Assembly (NCBI GenBank): GCA_964237235.1 | Contig: CAXSGY010000016.1 | Location: forward strand, 48,805 to 112,804 | Direction of reading: 5' to 3' | Origin: GCA-002050365 sp964237235 | GTDB taxonomy: Bacteria; Acidobacteriota; Blastocatellia; Pyrinomonadales; Pyrinomonadaceae | DNA length: 64,000 bases | In this document: positions 45,964-54,253 of the stretch, in pieces | Layout: the number at the start of each line of letters is the position of its first letter | Numbering within the stretch: the first letter of the stretch is position 1 | Notes under the pieces: generated by a model | The model's input: the letters and a program-made list of their open reading frames with translations, nothing else | Database searches by the model: none | What the model was told of the DNA's origin: nothing | Translations under genes and position numbers: made by a program

Positions 45964-46192
45964 ATTATAAGCAGTCGGACGCATTTATATGAGGTAAATT
46001 TACTTCGGAAGCCTTTGAAAAGCGCGAGGTAAAAAGTGAAAGGCAAAACGCCGCAGCTTGATTTACCGCCTTTTACTTCCCTTTTATTCAGAAAATTGTC
46101 CGACCGAGATAGCGAACATCAGCGCGCGAACAGTTCGGTAAAATTCTTAATTTATTCGCGCAAAACATTATTGAAAACTCGATCTCGCCCGA
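45964..46192. other. intergenic gap with weak inverted repeats
   Basis: No gene is seen. GAGGTAAAAAGTGAAAGGC (46025-46043) is partly complementary to GCCTTTTACTTCC (46068-46080), and TCGGAC/GTCCGA words flank it. It resembles the other low-complexity hairpins after gene ends in this window and may terminate the S41 gene. Confidence 0.4.
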
Positions 46193-46504
46193 ATGACGAA
46201 CATTGACATAAATTGCCGTTTCTCATACTATTTTCGGCGAGGAGATTTTTATAATTACGAATGTTTCCCGACTCCAAAACTCGAAAATTCAGTCAATAAA
46301 AAGTTAAATCGGGAGCTTTACAATTCCGCCGGTAAAGTCGTCCGCAAAAGCCTGCGCCTGCTTCAGAAACAGGCTATGCTCAAGCAAATTCGCCGCGACG
46401 AACTGTGCCGCGAAATTATGCCCGGCGTTGAAATCTATCGCGTCCTGCATAATTCGAGAGACAGCGTCCGAATCTTTGAAGATGTCGTTGACGACATAAA
46501 ATAA
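46193..46504 (+). CDS. small hypothetical protein upstream of the aminotransferase
   Basis: 103 residues, ending 5 bases before the aminotransferase start. The first 30 residues look non-coding in composition; from about residue 31 the codon use is like neighbouring genes and the sequence is helical and basic (AGKVVRKSLRLLQKQAMLKQIRRDELCREIMPG). It may therefore start later than the first ATG, or be the 3' remnant of a longer gene. No family recognised. Position suggests cotranscription with the aminotransferase. Confidence 0.45.
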   Translation: MTNIDINCRFSYYFRRGDFYNYECFPTPKLENSVNKKLNRELYNSAGKVVRKSLRLLQKQAMLKQIRRDELCREIMPGVEIYRVLHNSRDSVRIFEDVVDDIK

Positions 46505-46509
46505 AAATT

Positions 46510-47814
46510 ATGAATCCAACAGAACAAAAATCAACCGTTTCCGAAGCCGTGCGAAAGCATAAGGAATTTCTTTTTCCGGCGGTCGCCACATATTATCAAG
46601 AGCCGGTCGCTCTGGTGAAGGGCGAAGGCGAATACGTTTGGGACGATCAAGGCAATAAATATCTCGATTGTTTCGGCGGCGTTTTGACGGTCAGCGTCGG
46701 ACACGCGAACCCGAAAATCAATCAAGCCGTCATCGAGCAAATCAACAAAATCTCGCACACCTCCGCCTTGTATATGAATGAGCCGCAATCGAATCTGGCG
46801 GCGAAACTGGCGGAAATCGCGCCGGGCGATTTGAAGAAATCGTTCTTCACTTCGAGCGGCACCGAAGCCGACGACACAGCGATTCTGGCAGCGAAAACGG
46901 CGACCGGCAGAAACGAAATCGTCGTGCTTCGGCACAGTTATTCGGGACGTTCGGCGACCGCGCTGTCGGCGGTCGGACACAGTTCGTGGCGACCGATTTC
47001 GGCGCAGGTCGCCGGAATGGTTCACGCGCACGCGCCTTACTGCTACCGCTGCCCGTTCAAAGCCACGCCGGACAATTGTAATTTGGCTTGCGCGAACGAT
47101 GTCGAAGAATTGATTCAAACGACGACGACCGGCGAAATCGCGGCGTTTATGGCTGAACCGATTCTCGGTGTCGGCGGTTTTATCGTGCCGCCGAAAGGTT
47201 ATTTTGAACGAGTTTACGAAATTACGCGCAGTCACGGCGGCGTGTGCATCGCCGACGAAGTGCAGACGGCGTGGGGACGCACGGGCGAAAAATGGTTCGG
47301 CATCGAGCAGTGGGACGTTGTGCCGGACATTTTAACGAGCGCGAAAGGAATGGGCAACGGCGCGCCGGTCGGCTGGACGATTGCCACGCCGGAAGTCGCC
47401 GACAAATTTCCCGGCATCACGTTTGCGACGTTCGGCGGAAATCCCGTTTCGATGACCGCCGGTTTAGCCGTTATCAAAATGATCGAAGAAGAAGATTTGC
47501 GAACGAACGCCAAAACGGTCGGCGATTATCTGCGCGCAAAACTCGAAGAACTCTACGAAAAATATCCGATCATCGGCGAAGTGCGCGGAATGGGTTTGAT
47601 GCAGGCGGTCGAACTCGTCAAAAACCGCGAGACCAAAGAACCCGCGCCCGAAGCGGTTTTGAAAGTTTTTGAAGAAACCAAACGGCAGGGCGTTTTAATC
47701 GGCAAAGGCGGGCTTTACGGCAACGTCATTCGCACGGGAATGATGCTCAATTCGACGAAGGATAATGTTGATGAATTGATTGCCGCCCTTGATCAAGGTT
47801 TTGCCGTTGTTTAG
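46510..47814 (+). CDS. class III PLP aminotransferase, AGXT2-like
   Basis: 434 residues. Class III landmarks: YVWDDQGNKYLDCFGG near 35, FFTSSGTEADDTAILAA (phosphate binding), CIADEVQTAWGRTG (Asp that binds the PLP ring nitrogen), and TSAKGMGNGAPVG with Schiff-base Lys279. It resembles alanine-glyoxylate aminotransferase 2 and related omega-amino acid:pyruvate enzymes, including the Cys-rich insert HAPYCYRCPFKATPDNC. Stop codon is TAG. The last 25 codons are present a second time, decayed, 686 bases downstream, with a toxin-antitoxin pair between, suggesting the tail was replaced during insertion. Confidence 0.9.
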   Translation: MNPTEQKSTVSEAVRKHKEFLFPAVATYYQEPVALVKGEGEYVWDDQGNKYLDCFGGVLTVSVGHANPKINQAVIEQINKISHTSALYMNEPQSNLAAKLAEIAPGDLKKSFFTSSGTEADDTAILAAKTATGRNEIVVLRHSYSGRSATALSAVGHSSWRPISAQVAGMVHAHAPYCYRCPFKATPDNCNLACANDVEELIQTTTTGEIAAFMAEPILGVGGFIVPPKGYFERVYEITRSHGGVCIADEVQTAWGRTGEKWFGIEQWDVVPDILTSAKGMGNGAPVGWTIATPEVADKFPGITFATFGGNPVSMTAGLAVIKMIEEEDLRTNAKTVGDYLRAKLEELYEKYPIIGEVRGMGLMQAVELVKNRETKEPAPEAVLKVFEETKRQGVLIGKGGLYGNVIRTGMMLNSTKDNVDELIAALDQGFAVV

Positions 47815-47817
47815 TTT

Positions 47818-48111
47818 ATGGACAAAACTTTTGAATTAAACGAAATTGAATTTGAATGGGATGAAGAAAAATATGCTGTCAATCTTCGCAAACACGGCGT
47901 AAAATTTGAAGAAGCCGCCGAAGTTTTCTTTGATCCCGAAAATCAATTCGGCGATGCTTCGGCGCACGATGAATTTCGGGAATATATGATCGGATATTCG
48001 TTGTCAAGCCGCGTTTTGCTGGTTGTTTTTGTCGAGCGTGAAGTTCGAATGCGAATAATTTCGGCGCGTCGGGCGACCGTTCAAAAGAGAGAAGAATATG
48101 AAGAAAGATAA
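47818..48111 (+). CDS. brnT: BrnT-type toxin of a type II toxin-antitoxin system
   Basis: 97 residues. The BrnT family is recognised from the N-terminal FEWDEEKYAVNLRKHGVKF and EEAAEVFFDP and the C-terminal RMRIISARRATVQKREEYE. Family members are RelE-fold ribonucleases that stop translation and are held in check by the adjacent antitoxin. The ATG is 3 bases after the aminotransferase stop and the 3' end overlaps the antitoxin gene by 14 bases, so the order is toxin first, as usual for brnTA. Confidence 0.9.
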   Translation: MDKTFELNEIEFEWDEEKYAVNLRKHGVKFEEAAEVFFDPENQFGDASAHDEFREYMIGYSLSSRVLLVVFVEREVRMRIISARRATVQKREEYEER

Positions 48112-48382
48112 AAAAGAAATTATTGCGGAAGAAGGTTTTACACTAAAATTTTACCCGCGTGAAATGAAAACCGTGACCCTGGAAATTTCGGTCGAAACGC
48201 TCCAAGCATTGGAAAAAGTCGCCAGACAAAAAGAATTGCCTCTAAAAGCACTGCTTAAATTTTATGTCGGGCAAGGTTTACGGCAGGATTTAAGTCCGGC
48301 GGAAGCAAAAGAACTCGCGCTGAAAAAATTAAAAACGAGAAAGGGCGCAGAAGAAAAGCTGGAGGTTGATTTAGCCGCATAA
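48098..48382 (+). CDS. antitoxin partner of the BrnT-like toxin
   Basis: 94 residues, overlapping the toxin gene by 14 bases. The middle part (KTVTLEISVETLQALEKVARQKELPLKALLKFYVGQGLRQDL) looks like a ribbon-helix-helix DNA-binding unit, and the tail is acidic and basic alternating, suited for toxin binding. It is not a typical BrnA sequence, so the pair may be a hybrid of BrnT with another RHH antitoxin. It probably represses its own operon together with the toxin. Confidence 0.75.
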   Translation: MKKDKKEIIAEEGFTLKFYPREMKTVTLEISVETLQALEKVARQKELPLKALLKFYVGQGLRQDLSPAEAKELALKKLKTRKGAEEKLEVDLAA

Positions 48383-48390
48383 CAAAAACG

Positions 48391-48497
48391 AAGTCAGATT
48401 TAACGGCGGCATTGTTTGTGTGTAAATGATGCTCAATTCGACGAAGGACAATGTTGACGAGTTGATTGCCGAGATTAATTAAGGTTTTGCGGTTTTG
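48391..48497 (+). pseudogene. decayed second copy of the aminotransferase 3' tail
   Basis: 48425-48497 matches 47739-47811 at about 85% of positions. In frame it reads MMLNSTKDNVDELIAEIN then TAA, against MMLNSTKDNVDELIAALD in the intact gene. Many differences are third-codon transitions (GAT/GAC, GAA/GAG), so this copy evolved under coding selection before being cut off. Similarity continues upstream to about 48400 with an in-frame TAA at the point corresponding to a Gly codon. Confidence 0.8.
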
Positions 48498-48535
48498 CAA
48501 TAATACCAAGCTATGTAAAATTATGAGAAAAATTA

Positions 48536-48603
48536 GCCGCGGACGGACGCGGAAAACGCGAATCAAGCAGATCAATTAGCGTTCCTCCGCGTTCGTCCGC
48601 GGC
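48536..48603. repeat. inverted repeat with GC-rich CCGCGGACG arms
   Basis: The 18-base arms 48536-48553 and 48586-48603 match inverted at 17 positions, with a 32-base loop. The arms consist of GACGGACGCGG-like direct words, a pattern seen in dispersed intergenic repeats. It lies between the decayed aminotransferase tail and the AI-2E transporter gene. Confidence 0.78.
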
Positions 48604-48649
48604 GAAAATAATCTCGTTTATTCAAGCAGCTTCGTGTAAGCATAAATAT

Positions 48650-49945
48650 ATGAAAACTGGCTGGCTCAAAATTAAGCCGCCTGAAGAACGCTCGCCGATC
48701 TGGTGGTTTCGCTGGGTGCCGGCAATCGTTTTATCGGCGATTATTCTCTACTTTTTATACGTTGTCGGCAGCGTGGCGATTATTCCGGTTCTGGCTTCGT
48801 TCGCGCTCGCTTTTCTGTTAAATCCGATTGTTAATCTGGGCGAACGGCGCGGTTTATCGCGGACGGTGGCGGCGATTGTTGCTATCTTGCTCGTCGCGCT
48901 GGTTATCACGGCGTTTATGGCGTATGTCATTCCCGATTTGTGGTCGGAAACATCGAAGGCGGGCGCGAAAATCTCTGAAAATTTTACGCCGGAAAACGCG
49001 GCGCGGCAGCGAGAATTTCTGCGCCGCTATTCGCCCGCGCTCGAAAAAGTGGCGGGCGACAAAATCGAGAAATTTTTGAGCGAGCCGATTGCGTTTTACA
49101 ACGAAAACGTCTCGTCGGCGACGACGGTTGACGAAGCGGGCAACGTCAGGGCGGCGAGCGGCGGCGGGCTGATTATGCAAATTCTCAGTTCCGGCTTTGA
49201 TTTGTTTCTCGTGCCGTTTTTCGTTTTTTATTTGCTGATTGATTTCCGGCGGTGGCGCGATTCACTCGAAAGTTTGATTCCGCCGCGCTTCCGCGACCCA
49301 TTCAGCGCGCTGTTTGACGAATCGGGGCGCATTTTGGAAGCCTATGTGCGCGGGCAGATTTTGATCGGTTCGGTGATGGCGGTCTGCTACGCCGTCGGTT
49401 TTTATTTTCTCGGCGTGCCGGCGTGGGCGGGCATCGCGCTGATTGCCGGACTGCTCAACGCCGTGCCGTATGTCGGGACAATCAGCGGCATCGTTCTCGC
49501 CTGCGGTTTCAGTTTTGCAAGCGGCAGCAGCTTCGGACACATCGCCGCGATTTTGGGCGTGTTCGCCGCCGTCCAGAGTCTCGAAGGCTACATTTTAACG
49601 CCGCGTATTATGGGCGACCGTCTGAATCTGCATCCGATGGCGGTCTTTTTAGGCTTGCTCGTCGGCGGCAAATTGTTCGGGCTTTTGGGAATTATTATGG
49701 CGATTCCGGCTATTGCCATCGCCAAAGTCTTTTTCAAGTTTCTGCGCGAGCTTTATCAAGCCTCGTATTTCTATCATTCGGGCGATTTTCACCCGTCGGA
49801 CGCGCCGAGCGAAAAAATCGAAGACCGCATCGCCGATGCCGCCGAAACCGTTCTCGCCGAACAAGCCCAGAAAGACGTTGACGAAACGAAGGACGAACCG
49901 ACATTGGCGGCTGAAATGCCGGCGATCATCGAAAATCCGGCTTAA
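48650..49945 (+). CDS. AI-2E family (PF01594) transporter
   Basis: 431 residues with about 8 membrane helices in the family's order: two N-terminal (AIVLSAIILYFLYVVGSVAII, TVAAIVAILLVALVITAFMAYVI), a long amphipathic soluble stretch at about 95-165, then helices with LVPFFVFYLLIDFRRWRD, the signature YVRGQILIGSVMAVCYAVGFYFLGVP and LNAVPYVGTISGI. The C-terminal 60 residues are acidic and soluble. The family exports autoinducer-2, Na+/H+ or unknown solutes; the name should not be taken as proof of signal transport. Start ATG has no strong ribosome site. Confidence 0.9.
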   Translation: MKTGWLKIKPPEERSPIWWFRWVPAIVLSAIILYFLYVVGSVAIIPVLASFALAFLLNPIVNLGERRGLSRTVAAIVAILLVALVITAFMAYVIPDLWSETSKAGAKISENFTPENAARQREFLRRYSPALEKVAGDKIEKFLSEPIAFYNENVSSATTVDEAGNVRAASGGGLIMQILSSGFDLFLVPFFVFYLLIDFRRWRDSLESLIPPRFRDPFSALFDESGRILEAYVRGQILIGSVMAVCYAVGFYFLGVPAWAGIALIAGLLNAVPYVGTISGIVLACGFSFASGSSFGHIAAILGVFAAVQSLEGYILTPRIMGDRLNLHPMAVFLGLLVGGKLFGLLGIIMAIPAIAIAKVFFKFLRELYQASYFYHSGDFHPSDAPSEKIEDRIADAAETVLAEQAQKDVDETKDEPTLAAEMPAIIENPA

Positions 49946-49966
49946 AGATTTTTCAGAAAAAAATTT

Positions 49967-50211
49967 ATGAAACCAAACTTCATTCGTTTTTTATTTGCTC
50001 CCTTATTGTGTGTTTTTTGTTTTTCGCTTGCCCATTTCGGTCAGAAAAAGATTTTCTCGCCTCTGAATCCGAATCGCTGGAATTTTTCGGAAAGCTCGTA
50101 ACAAACTATAAAAGATGCGTCGCACTGCCCGGTGGCGGACACGCAATTATACTGGAAAAGAATTATCACAAATTTCAAAATGCGGTTTTGAGTTTTTTGA
50201 ATCAGCCGTAA
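49967..50211 (+). pseudogene. collapsed alpha/beta-hydrolase pseudogene
   Basis: Frame one starts at ATG 49967 with a good signal peptide (FIRFLFAPLLCVFCFSLAHF) and stops after 44 codons. A different frame, ending at 50211, encodes the typical C-terminus of an alpha/beta hydrolase: EFFGKLVTNYKRCVALPGGGH (catalytic His) followed by KNYHKFQNAVLSFLNQP. The middle of the gene, with nucleophile and acid, is absent. The simplest reading is a large internal deletion with a frameshift that joined the export signal to the tail. Confidence 0.7.
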
Positions 50212-50278
50212 AATTCAAGAAAAAAAATAATTTGAAAACATTAATCAAAAACGGATAAATTGCGGCGACGGTTAAATT

Positions 50279-51070
50279 ATGAATATTATCGGAACGGTCG
50301 AGAGTTTGTGGCGTTATCCGGTCAAAGGGATGAGAGGCGAAGAATTGCCCGAAGCGTTTATGGGATTTTCCGGCTTTTACGGCGACCGCTGTTACGCGGT
50401 CAGAGATTCCGCCGCCCGCAAAGGATTTCCGTATCTGAATGGCAATGTGCAGCCGGCAATGCTGCGCTGCCAGCCGCAGTTTCGCCATTTTGAAAAATCT
50501 TTGAAACCGCCGAATTTAACCGAAGCGTCAAGCCTTGCGCCCGGCGTAACGCCGACCAATCCGGACGCGAATGATTTTGATTTGGACGTTATCAACGCGT
50601 CGGGAAAAGTTCTTTCGATTGATGATTTGCGGCTGCTTGAGATGCTCGGCGAAAATTTGCGCGGCGTACATAACTTATCAATCGTGCGTTCGGACAGAGC
50701 TTTAACCGACTGCCGTCCGATTTCGCTTATCAGCCGGCAAACTATCCGGCAGATTGAAGCAGAGTTGGAAATTCCGATTGATAAGCGGCGGTTTCGGGCG
50801 AATGTTTATTTTAATCTGAATTCGGACGAAGGATTCGGCGAAGACAAATTAATCAATCGCCGTCTGCGAATCGGACAAAAAGCGGAAATTATGGTTTTGG
50901 AACGCGACCCGCGCTGTAAAGCGATTTCGCTCGACCCCGAAACGGGCGAACATAACCCGCAAGTTTTAAAAAAGGTCGCTCAAATGCGCGAAGCAAATGC
51001 CGGAATTTATTGTGCCGTTCTGGTTGAAGGAATGCTGACGGCAGGAGATTCTATCAGCGTTTCGGAGTAA
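50279..51070 (+). CDS. MOSC domain protein
   Basis: 263 residues. The N-terminal beta-barrel part starts GTVESLWRYPVKGMRGE, the usual opening of MOSC_N-containing proteins, and the MOSC core follows, with RFRANVYFNL, and the conserved Cys in VLERDPRCKAISLDPETG that binds sulfur or the molybdenum cofactor. Members insert sulfur into the molybdenum cofactor or reduce N-hydroxylated compounds (YiiM/mARC-like). It is complete and has no fused ferredoxin domain. No molybdenum genes are near, so the substrate is open. Confidence 0.88.
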   Translation: MNIIGTVESLWRYPVKGMRGEELPEAFMGFSGFYGDRCYAVRDSAARKGFPYLNGNVQPAMLRCQPQFRHFEKSLKPPNLTEASSLAPGVTPTNPDANDFDLDVINASGKVLSIDDLRLLEMLGENLRGVHNLSIVRSDRALTDCRPISLISRQTIRQIEAELEIPIDKRRFRANVYFNLNSDEGFGEDKLINRRLRIGQKAEIMVLERDPRCKAISLDPETGEHNPQVLKKVAQMREANAGIYCAVLVEGMLTAGDSISVSE

Positions 51071-51146
51071 ATTTACATTGCTTTTGAAAAGCTGCGGCTT
51101 TGGATTGAAATTATAAAAACAATAATAAAAAACCGGCGAATCAACG

Positions 51147-51173
51147 CAGCGGTTAACAATTAACGCGCCGCTG
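51147..51173 (+). terminator. weak hairpin between MOSC and serine hydrolase genes
   Basis: CAGCGG (51147-51152) pairs with CCGCTG (51168-51173), followed by TTTTAAT. Confidence 0.4.
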
Positions 51174-51247
51174 TTTTAATCGAAGACGAAACGGTCGCCG
51201 GCAAATCCGCAATTATGATAGATGAGAATATTGTTCCGGCAGCGTTT

Positions 51248-52666
51248 ATGAAAATAAAAAAGATTATCAATCGTCGTTCGTTTACCGTCGTCGTTTTAAT
51301 TCTGCTTTCAATCGCCCGCGCCTTCGCGCAGGATGCGGCAACTGCGGGCAAAGTTGACGAATTTATCAAGAGCGAAATGCAAAAGCAAAAAATTCCGGGC
51401 GTTTCGCTGGCGGTCGTTAAAGGCGGTCAAACGATTTACACCAAAGGTTACGGTTTGGCAAACGTCGAGCTGCGAGTTCCCGTCAAAACCGAAACGCTTT
51501 TTCAGTCGGGTTCGGTCGGCAAACAGTTTACGGCGACCGCCGTGATGATGCTGGTCGAGGAAGGCAAAATAAATCTCGAAGACAAAATTGCGAAATATTT
51601 CGCGGACGCGCCGGACGCTTGGAAAAATATCACGGTGCGGCATCTTTTGACGCACACTTCCGGTCTTGCGAACGACTTTCCGTTTGAAAATTACAAACGC
51701 GATTTTACGGAAACTGAAATCATCAAACTGGCGGCGACTTTTCCGCTTGATTTCGAGCCGGGCGAAAAATGGAGTTACAGCAACGTCGGTTATAAACTGC
51801 TCGGCGTTTTAATCGGCAAAGTAACAGGCAAATTTTACGGCGATTTTTTGCAGGAAAGAATTTTCAAACCGCTGAATATGACGACCGCCCAAATCATCTC
51901 CGAAGCCGACATCGTGCCGAACCGCGCCGCCGGATACCGAATCGTCAAAGGCGAACTCAAAAATCAGGATTGGGTTTCGCCGACGATGAACACGACCGCC
52001 GACGGCTCGCTCTATCTGACCGTCCTCGATATGGCAAAATGGGATGCCGCGCTGTACGGCGAAAAATTGTTGAAAAAATCGAGCCTCGAACAAATGTGGA
52101 CACCCGTTAAATTGAACGACGGCAAAACTTATCCGTATGGTTTCGGCTGGGCGTTGGGCGAAGTCAACAAACATCCGGTTATCGAACACGGCGGCGCGTG
52201 GCAGGGCTTCAAATCTTTCATCGCGCGTTATCCGAACGATAAATTGACCGTCATCGTGTTTGCCAATCTCGCCGAAACCAATCCGACCAAACTCGCGCAC
52301 GGCATCGCCGGAATTTACAACGCCGAACTCGTTCCGCCGCCGCCCGCGACGATTGAAGATAAAGAGCCGCAGGTCACGATGCTTTTCAAATCAATTTTGC
52401 AAAAATTCGTTGACGGCACGATCAAACCCGAAGTTTTCACGCCGGAAATGAGCGCAGGCATTTTTCCCGATCTCGCCAAACAAATCGGCGCGACGATAAA
52501 ATCCTTCGGCACGCTCGAATCCGTCAAACTTCTAAGCCGCGCGGAACAAAACGGCTTTCGCGTTTACCGCTATCGCCTGCAATATGCGTCGGTCAATCCG
52601 ATTGTTAAAATAATTCTCACCAAAGACGATAAAATTGCCGGAATGAGTTTGGAAGGCGAAGACTGA
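51248..52666 (+). CDS. secreted serine hydrolase, beta-lactamase/class C-like fold
   Basis: 472 residues from ATG 51248, where a signal peptide begins (FTVVVLILLSIARAFAQ). The penicillin-binding fold motifs are present: SVGK with nucleophile Ser89 and Lys92, YSN (Tyr177-Asn179) in KWSYSNVGYKLLG, and HGG in EHGGAWQGF. A C-terminal domain of about 110 residues follows the hydrolase domain. This group includes esterases, D-aminopeptidases and true beta-lactamases; nothing here proves antibiotic hydrolysis. A paralogue with the same fold lies at 59065-60624. Confidence 0.88.
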   Translation: MKIKKIINRRSFTVVVLILLSIARAFAQDAATAGKVDEFIKSEMQKQKIPGVSLAVVKGGQTIYTKGYGLANVELRVPVKTETLFQSGSVGKQFTATAVMMLVEEGKINLEDKIAKYFADAPDAWKNITVRHLLTHTSGLANDFPFENYKRDFTETEIIKLAATFPLDFEPGEKWSYSNVGYKLLGVLIGKVTGKFYGDFLQERIFKPLNMTTAQIISEADIVPNRAAGYRIVKGELKNQDWVSPTMNTTADGSLYLTVLDMAKWDAALYGEKLLKKSSLEQMWTPVKLNDGKTYPYGFGWALGEVNKHPVIEHGGAWQGFKSFIARYPNDKLTVIVFANLAETNPTKLAHGIAGIYNAELVPPPPATIEDKEPQVTMLFKSILQKFVDGTIKPEVFTPEMSAGIFPDLAKQIGATIKSFGTLESVKLLSRAEQNGFRVYRYRLQYASVNPIVKIILTKDDKIAGMSLEGED

Positions 52667-52701
52667 AAGAAATTTTTACGAACGAATTATTGATAATTTC
52701 G

Positions 52702-53697
52702 ATGGCAACAAAAGAAAAAGGCGTAACTTTAATCGAAGCGATCCGGCAAGGAATTTACGAGGAAATGAGTCGGGACGAAACCGTCTTCGTCATCGGCGAA
52801 GACATCGGCGCATACGGCGGCGCGTTTAAATTGACCGAAGGATTTATTGACGAATTCGGCGCAGAGCGAATGATTGACACGCCGATTTCCGAAGCCGCGA
52901 TTGTCGGCGCGGCGTGCGGCGCGGCTCTTCTGGGAATGAAGCCGGTTGCCGAATTTCAATTTATAGATTTCGTGTCAAACGGCTTTGATATGCTGACGAA
53001 TTACGCGGCGAAATCGCGTTATCGCGGCTGCGGTTCAATCGCCGCCGTCTTTCGCGGTCCGTGCGGTTCGGGTGTGCGCGGCGGTCCGTTTCATTCGCTG
53101 AACGCCGAATCTTTTTTCTTGAACACGGCGGGCTTGAAAATGGTCGAACCGGCGACCGCTTACGACGCGAAGGGTTTAATCAAAGCGGCAATTCGTGATC
53201 CAGATCCGGTTTTGTTTTTCGAGCATAAAAAACTTTATCGTCTGCCGAGGTTAAGAGAAGAATTGCCGACGACCGATTATATCGTCGAAATCGGCAAAGC
53301 CAGAATTGCCCGCGAAGGCAAAGATTTATCAATCATTACGTTCGGCGCGCAGGTTTTGAACGCGCTCGACGCGGCTGATGAACTCGAAAAATCAGACGGC
53401 TTAAAAGTCGAAGTAATTGATTTGCGCTCGCTCGCGCCGCTCGACAAAGCCGCGATTTTAGCAACGGTTAAGAAAACAAATCGTGTGATGATTCTGCACG
53501 AATCGAGTTTGACCGGCGGCATCGGCGGCGAGATTGCGGCGATCATCGCCGAAGAAGCGTTTGAATGGCTCGACGCGCCCGTCATTCGCGTCGCTTCGAT
53601 TGACGCACCAGTGCCGTTTGCGCCGCCGATGGAAGATTATTTTCTGCCGCAAATCTCCGAAATCGTCGAAGCGGCGCGCAGATTGGCGAATTATTAG
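52702..53697 (+). CDS. alpha-keto acid dehydrogenase E1 component, beta subunit
   Basis: 331 residues from ATG 52702. Forms with an alpha subunit the thiamine-diphosphate E1 that decarboxylates pyruvate or branched-chain 2-oxo acids. Family motifs: VFVIGEDIGAYGGAFKLTEG near the N-terminus, IDTPISEAAIVGAACGAAL, the FRGPCGSGVRGGPFHS stretch that contacts thiamine diphosphate, and LHESSLTGGIGGEIAA in the C-terminal domain. The sequence does not separate pyruvate from 2-oxoisovalerate substrates. No E1-alpha, E2 or E3 gene is next to it, which is unusual. Stop codon TAG. Confidence 0.9.
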   Translation: MATKEKGVTLIEAIRQGIYEEMSRDETVFVIGEDIGAYGGAFKLTEGFIDEFGAERMIDTPISEAAIVGAACGAALLGMKPVAEFQFIDFVSNGFDMLTNYAAKSRYRGCGSIAAVFRGPCGSGVRGGPFHSLNAESFFLNTAGLKMVEPATAYDAKGLIKAAIRDPDPVLFFEHKKLYRLPRLREELPTTDYIVEIGKARIAREGKDLSIITFGAQVLNALDAADELEKSDGLKVEVIDLRSLAPLDKAAILATVKKTNRVMILHESSLTGGIGGEIAAIIAEEAFEWLDAPVIRVASIDAPVPFAPPMEDYFLPQISEIVEAARRLANY

Positions 53698-53785
53698 ACG
53701 GCGTTTAAGAATTTTTTGCCGTATTTTCCTAATTTTTTGACGATTGGTAAATTAGCTTCCGTTGATACAGCGAGGATGTTAAAAA

Positions 53786-54163
53786 TTGATACCCGACACG
53801 ATTGAAACAAAAACGAGCGACTTTTTGCCGCATTCAAAACTCGGCATCACGTCTTGTGTGATTGCCGTTATCGTTTTCGTCTATTTCCTGGTGGCAGGCT
53901 ATGTATCTCTTTACGTGCTGGATGATTTTTTCAAAGATTCAAATGTCTTTGCCGCCCTCGGAATTGTGATTATCTGGTTTTTTATTCATCTCGCCTTATG
54001 CAGTTTCGGTTTTACCATCGGGCTGGCTTTGGCAATCGTGGGCGTAATAAAGAAGGACAAAAAACGATTATTTCCCGTTATCGGTTTGATTTTTAACCTT
54101 TTGCCGTTAATCTCGGCATTGATTTTTACAATTTACTTTTTCTCTCTGAGCGAAAAACAGTAA
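53786..54163 (+). CDS. small integral membrane protein, unknown function
   Basis: 125 residues, starting at TTG with GAGG 10 bases upstream. Three hydrophobic helices are visible: about 19-45 (LGITSCVIAVIVFVYFLVAG), about 58-90 and about 98-120, with a basic KKDKKR inside loop. This resembles DUF4190-like small membrane proteins, but the match is loose. Terminated by the hairpin at 54213-54247. Role unknown. Confidence 0.75.
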   Translation: MIPDTIETKTSDFLPHSKLGITSCVIAVIVFVYFLVAGYVSLYVLDDFFKDSNVFAALGIVIIWFFIHLALCSFGFTIGLALAIVGVIKKDKKRLFPVIGLIFNLLPLISALIFTIYFFSLSEKQ

Positions 54164-54212
54164 ATAAAAGAATGACAAAAATGTTTCCAAGACTATTGAA
54201 ATAATCCTTTAA

Positions 54213-54247
54213 AAAAGGCTGAAAGAATCAATCTCTTTCAGCCTTTT
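54213..54247. terminator. bidirectional intrinsic terminator
   Basis: AAAAGGCTGAAAGA (54213-54226) pairs with TCTTTCAGCCTTTT (54233-54246). It serves the small membrane protein and, on the other strand, the S9 peptidase ending at 54254. Confidence 0.9.
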
Positions 54248-54253
54248 CATTAT

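Noticed and set aside
48650..49945. Quorum-sensing exporter call
   Set aside because: The family name AI-2E transporter is not evidence for autoinducer transport; no luxS or lsr gene is in the window.
49967..50211. Programmed frameshift gene
   Set aside because: The central catalytic part of the hydrolase is missing altogether, so a frameshift could not restore an active enzyme; a deletion is simpler.
51248..52666. Antibiotic-resistance beta-lactamase
   Set aside because: The SxxK, YSN and HGG motifs define the fold only; this group is mostly esterases and peptidases, and the long C-terminal domain is not typical of resistance enzymes.
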